Assembly: GCF_937616625.2 (NCBI RefSeq)
Contig: NC_065575.1
Span: 27,155,001 to 27,219,000, forward strand
DNA from: Mercurialis annua
Lineage: Eukaryota; Streptophyta; Magnoliopsida; Malpighiales; Euphorbiaceae
DNA length: 64,000 nucleotides
Direction of reading: 5' to 3'
Numbering within the stretch: position 1 is the stretch's first letter; every line of letters begins with the position of its first letter. The notes below the pieces were generated by a model. That model was not told the origin of the DNA. It saw only the letters and a list, made by a program, of their open reading frames with translations, and ran no database searches. The translations under genes were made by a program, and so were the position numbers. Shown piece by piece: positions 59,510 through 64,000 of this stretch.

Positions 59510-62500
59510 GGCGCGTTAGTGAGACTTGTGACGCGACATAAGCATGGTAATTGAAACAAGGCGTTAAAGAGACATGAGACGCGAAATACTAATGTAACGT
59601 CAATTTTCACGCACACTTTGCGTAATATAACCTAACCATGCTTAGGTAATCAAAACGACGCGTTAAAGAGACTTGAGATGCGATAAACTAATCTAGCGTC
59701 ACTTTTCACGCACATTTTGCGTAATATATCCTAACCATGCTTAGTTAATCGGAACGACGCATTAATGGGACTTGATACGAAACATACTAATCTAGCTTCA
59801 CTTTTCACGCACATTTTGCGTAATATAACCTAACGATACTTAGGTAATCAGAACGACGCGATAAAGAGACATTAGACCGGATATACTAATCTAGCGTCAC
59901 TTTTTACACATGCTTTGCGTAATATAACCTAACCAATCTTAGGTAATCGGAACGACGCGTTAGAGAGACTTGTAACGCGACATAAGCATGGTAGTCGAAA
60001 AGACGCATTAAAGAGACTTGAGACGCGACATACTAATCTAGCGTCATTTTTCACGTACACTTTTCTTAATATAACCTAACGATGCTTAGGTAATTGGAAC
60101 AACGCGTTAGAGAGACTTGTGACGCGACATAAGCATGGTAATCGAAACGACGCGTTAAAGAGACTTGATACGCGACATACTAATCTAGCGTCACTTTTCA
60201 CGCACACTTTTCGTAATATAACCTACCATTCTTAGGTAATCAAAACGACGCGTTAAAGAGACTTGAGACGCGACAAACTAATCTAGCGTCATTTTTCACG
60301 CACACTTTTCGTAATATAACCTATCATTCATAGGTAATCAAAACGACGCGTTAAAGAGACTTGAGATGCGACAAACTAATCTAGCATCACTTTTAAAGCA
60401 CACTTCGCGTAATGTAATCTAACCATGCTTAGTTAATCGGAACAACGCGTAAAACAGACTTGAGATGCCACATACAAATCTAGTGTCACTCTTCACGCAC
60501 ACTTTGCGTAATATAACCTAACTATGCTAAGGTAATCGGAACGATAGGTTCAAATTACCTATGACACGACATAGTACTCTACCGTCAATTTTAACGCACA
60601 CTTTGCATAATATAACCTAACCATGATTAGGTAATCGAAATGACACGTTAGAGAGACTTGTGACGCGATATAAGAATGGTAATCGAAACGACGCGTTACA
60701 GAGACTTGAGACAAGACATACTAATCTAGCGTCACTGTTCACGCACACTTTGCGTATATAGCCTAACCATGCTTCGGTAATTGGAACGACGCGTTAAAGA
60801 GACTTGTGATACGACATACTAATCTAGCATCAATGTTCACGCACACTTTGCGTAATATAACTTAACCATGCATAGGTAATCAGAACGACACGTTCAAGAT
60901 ACTTGTGACTGGACATAGTTTTCTACCTTCACTATTAACGCACACTTTCCATAATATAAATTAACCATGGTTAGGTAATCAGAACAACGCGTTAGAGAGA
61001 CTTATGACGCGACATAAGCATGATAATCAAAACGACGCGTTAAAGAGACTTGAGACACGACATACTAATCTAGCGTCACGTTTTACGCACTCTTTGCGTA
61101 ATTTAACCTAACCATGCATAGGTAATCGGAACTACGCGTCTAACAGACTTGAGACCCGACATTTTGATCTATTTCACTTTTCACGCACACTTTGCGTAAT
61201 ATAAACTAACAATGCTTAAGGTAATTGGAACGATGCGTAAAAGACACTTGAGACGCGACATACTACTCTAGCGTCACTTTTCACGCACACTTTGTGCAAT
61301 ATAACATAATTATGCTTAGGTTATCGGACCGACGCGTTAAAGAGACATGAGACGCGATATACTTATCTAGCGTCACTTTTCACTCACACTTTGTGTCATA
61401 TAACCTAACCATGCTTAGGTGTTCGGAATGACGCGTTAAAGAGACTTGTGAGGCGACATAAGCATAGTAATGAAACGATGCGTTAAAGACACTTGAAACG
61501 CGACATACCAATCTAGCGTCACTTTTTACGCCCACTTTGCGTAATATAACCTAACCATGCTTGGGTAATCGGAATGACGCGTTATAGAGACTTGACCCGA
61601 CATACTAATCTAGCGTCACGTTTCACGCAAACTTTGCATAATATAACCAAACCATGCTTCGGTAATCAGAACAACGCGTTAAACAGATTTGTGACGGGAC
61701 ATAGTAATCTAGCTTCACTTTTAACGCACATTTTCCATAATATAAACTAACCATGCTTAGGTAATTATAACGACGCGTTAGATAGACTTGTGACGCGACA
61801 TAAGCGTGGTAATCAAAACAACGCGTTAAAGAGACTTGAGAAACGAAATACTAATCTAGCGTCACTTCATGCACACTTTGAGTAATATAACTTAACCATG
61901 CTTAGATAATCGGAAAGGCGCGTTAAAGAAAATTGTGATGCGACATAGTAATCTAGCGTCACTTTTAACGCACACTTTGCGTAATATAACCTAACCATGA
62001 TTTGTGACGCGACATAAGCAAGGTAATCGAAACGACGGGTTGAAGACACTTGAGACGCTACATACTAATCTAGCGTCACTTTTCACGCACACTTTGCATA
62101 ATATAACCTAACCATGCTTAGGTAATCGAAACGACGCGTTAAAAAGATTTGAGACGCGACATACTAATCTATTATCACTTTTAACGCACACTCTATGTAA
62201 TATAACCTAACCATGCTTAGGTAATCGGAACGACTCGTTAAAGAGACTTGACACACGACATACTAATTTAGCATCACATTTTACGCACTCTTTGCGTAAT
62301 TTAACCTTACCATGCTTAAGTAATCGGAACGAAGCGTCAAAAAGACTTGAGACGCGACATACTAATCTATTTCACTTTTCACGCACATGTTGCGTAATAT
62401 AAACTAACCATGCTTAGGTAATTGGAACAATGTGTTAGAGGTCTTTGTGACGCGACATAAGAATGGTAATGAAACGACGCCTTAAAAAGACTTTTGACGC

Positions 62501-63632
62501 GACATACTAATCTAGCATCACTTTTCACGCTTACTTTGCGCAATATAACCTAACCATGCTTAGGTAATCGAATCGACGCGTTAAAGAGACATGAGACGTG
62601 ACATACTAATCTAGCGTCACTTTTACGCGCCCTTTGCGTAATATAACCTAACCATGCTTCGGCAATCGAAACGACACGTTAGAGAGACTTGTGACGCGAC
62701 ATAAGCATGGTAATCGAAACAACGCATCAAAGAGACTTGAGACGCGACATACTAATCTAGCGTCACTTTTCATGCACACTTTGCGTAATATAACCTAAAC
62801 AATGCTTAGGTAATTAGAACAACGCGTTAGAGAGACTTGTGACGCGACATAACCATGGTTATATGAACGAAGTGTTAATAAGACTTGAGACGCGACATAG
62901 TAATCTAGCGTCATATTTCATGCACACTTTGCGTAATACAACCTAACCATGCTCAGGTAATCAAAACGACGCGTTAAAGATACTTGAGATGTAATATACT
63001 AATCTAGCGTCACTTTTCACGCACATTTTGCGTAATATAACATAACCATGCTTAGTTAATTGGAATGACACGTTAATGGGACTTGAGACGCGACATACTA
63101 ATCTAGCGTCCATTTTCACGCACACTTTGCGTAATATAAGCCATTCTTGGATAATTGGAACGACTCGTTAAAGAGACTTGTGACGCGACATAAGCATGGT
63201 AATTGAAACGACGCGTTAAAGAGACTTAAGATGCGACATACTAATCCATTGTCACTTTAACGCACTCTGCGTAATATAACTTAACCATGCTTCGGTAATC
63301 GAAACGAGGCGTTAGAAAGACTTGTGACGCGATATAATCATGGTAATCGAAACAACGCGTTAAAGAGACTTGAGACGCGACATACTAATCTACAGTCACT
63401 TTTCACGCACACTTTGCGTAGTATAACATAACCATGCTTAGGTAATCGGAACGACGCGTTAAAGAAACTTGGGACGCGACATAGTAATCTAGCGTCACCT
63501 TTTACGCACACTTTGTGTAATATAACCTAACCATGCTTACGTAATCAGAACGACGCATGAAAGAAACTTGTGACGCGACATAGTAATCTAGTGTCACCTT
63601 TAACGCACACTTTGCGTAATATAATCAAACCA
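59510..63632 (+). repeat. Satellite array, forward orientation
   Basis: Starts with the second GGCGCGTT copy and continues as regular 99/147-bp units up to the orientation switch. No gene. Confidence 0.97.
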
Positions 63633-63665
63633 TGGTTAGGTTATATTACGCAAAGTGTGCGTGAA
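63601..63665. other. Satellite inversion junction
   Basis: Forward units end ...TTTGCGTAATATAATCAAACCATGG and reversed units begin CCATGGTTAGGTTATATTACG. The arms are complementary for about 30 bp each side except for two positions. The centre is between 63632 and 63633, inside CCATGG. Confidence 0.93.
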
Positions 63666-64000
63666 AAGTGACGCTAGATTAGTAAGTTGCGTCTCAAGTC
63701 TCTAACGCGTCAGTCCGATTACTTCAGCATGGTTAGTTTATATTACAAAAAGTGTGCTTGAAAAGTGATGCTAGATTAGTATGTCGCGTCTCAAGTCTCT
63801 TTAACGCATCGTTCCGATTATCTAAGCATGATTAGGTTATATTACGCAACGTGTGCGTAAAAAGGGATATTAGATTAGTATGTCGCGTCTCAAGTCTCTT
63901 TAACGCGTCGTTTCGATTGCTATTCTTATGCCGCGTCACAAGTCTCTCTAACGCGTCGTTCCGATTACCTAATCATGGTTAGGTAGTATATTACACAAAG
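63633..64000 (-). repeat. Satellite array, reversed orientation
   Basis: Same satellite read on the minus strand (GTGCGTGAAAAGTGACGCTAG, TCTCAAGTCTCTTTAACGCG), including a 48-bp module (about 63921-63960, CTTATGCCGCGTCACAAG). Continues past the window end. Confidence 0.96.

Noticed and set aside
9705..62049. Many 60-108-codon ORFs in the satellite on both strands (for example 10921-11115, 13467-13670, 45959-46285, 61867-62049)
   Set aside because: Unit lengths 99, 48 and 147 are multiples of three, so any open frame repeats itself. Peptides are translations of the monomer, broken by frequent indels and stops, with no consistent frame or start.
9058..64000. Telomere-like (CCTAACC) or CENP-B-box-like motif in the satellite
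   Set aside because: CCTAACC occurs once per 99-147-bp unit and is not tandem. No match to the CENP-B box consensus was found by eye.

Overview
This is plant (very probably angiosperm) repetitive DNA with no host protein-coding gene, tRNA or rRNA that I can support. The evidence is a chromodomain Ty3/gypsy element of Del/Tekay type, a Tnt1-like Ty1/copia element, two plant-type hAT transposons with BED zinc fingers, and primer-binding sites matching plant initiator-Met tRNA. About 29 kb (roughly 45%) is one tandem satellite. All mobile elements sit inside that satellite or inside one another, so the window looks like the inside of a heterochromatic block.

Layout. 1-9057: chromovirus with both LTRs (5' LTR cut by the window edge) and a dead gag-pol. 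9058-19324: satellite. 19325-25688: a second, gag-only gypsy-type element with a 5' LTR, an acidic gag-like ORF, a purine-rich non-coding tail and no 3' LTR. 25689-26555: satellite. 26556-39164: a hAT transposon with perfect 8-bp target duplication, split by a young, almost intact copia element (29660-38403) that sits just upstream of the transposase start codon. 39173-51405: satellite with large tandem duplications. 51406-52947: solo LTR of the same copia family. 52948-53423: satellite. 53424-54630: a second solo LTR, minus strand, different family. 54631-55418: satellite. 55419-59509: second hAT with a broken transposase lacking its C-terminal dimerisation domain. 59510-64000: satellite, whose orientation flips at 63632.

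The satellite has a 99-bp basic unit. Many units carry an extra 48-bp module derived from the first half of the monomer, giving a 147-bp composite. Every unit contains an imperfect 16-bp dyad (CCTAACCATGCTTAGG), and the orientation flip lies at the centre of a perfected copy of it. Duplications of about 0.49, 0.54, 1.7 and 2.0 kb show repeated unequal exchange.

Relative ages, from eyeballed LTR comparison: the copia element is youngest (about 0.5% LTR difference), the chromovirus older (about 3.4%), and the hAT hosting the copia older than the copia by nesting. The two gypsy-type elements differ in internal sequence but share LTR ends and two small hairpins, one with a compensatory base-pair change. 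This suggests the gag-only element could once have been mobilised by relatives of the chromovirus.
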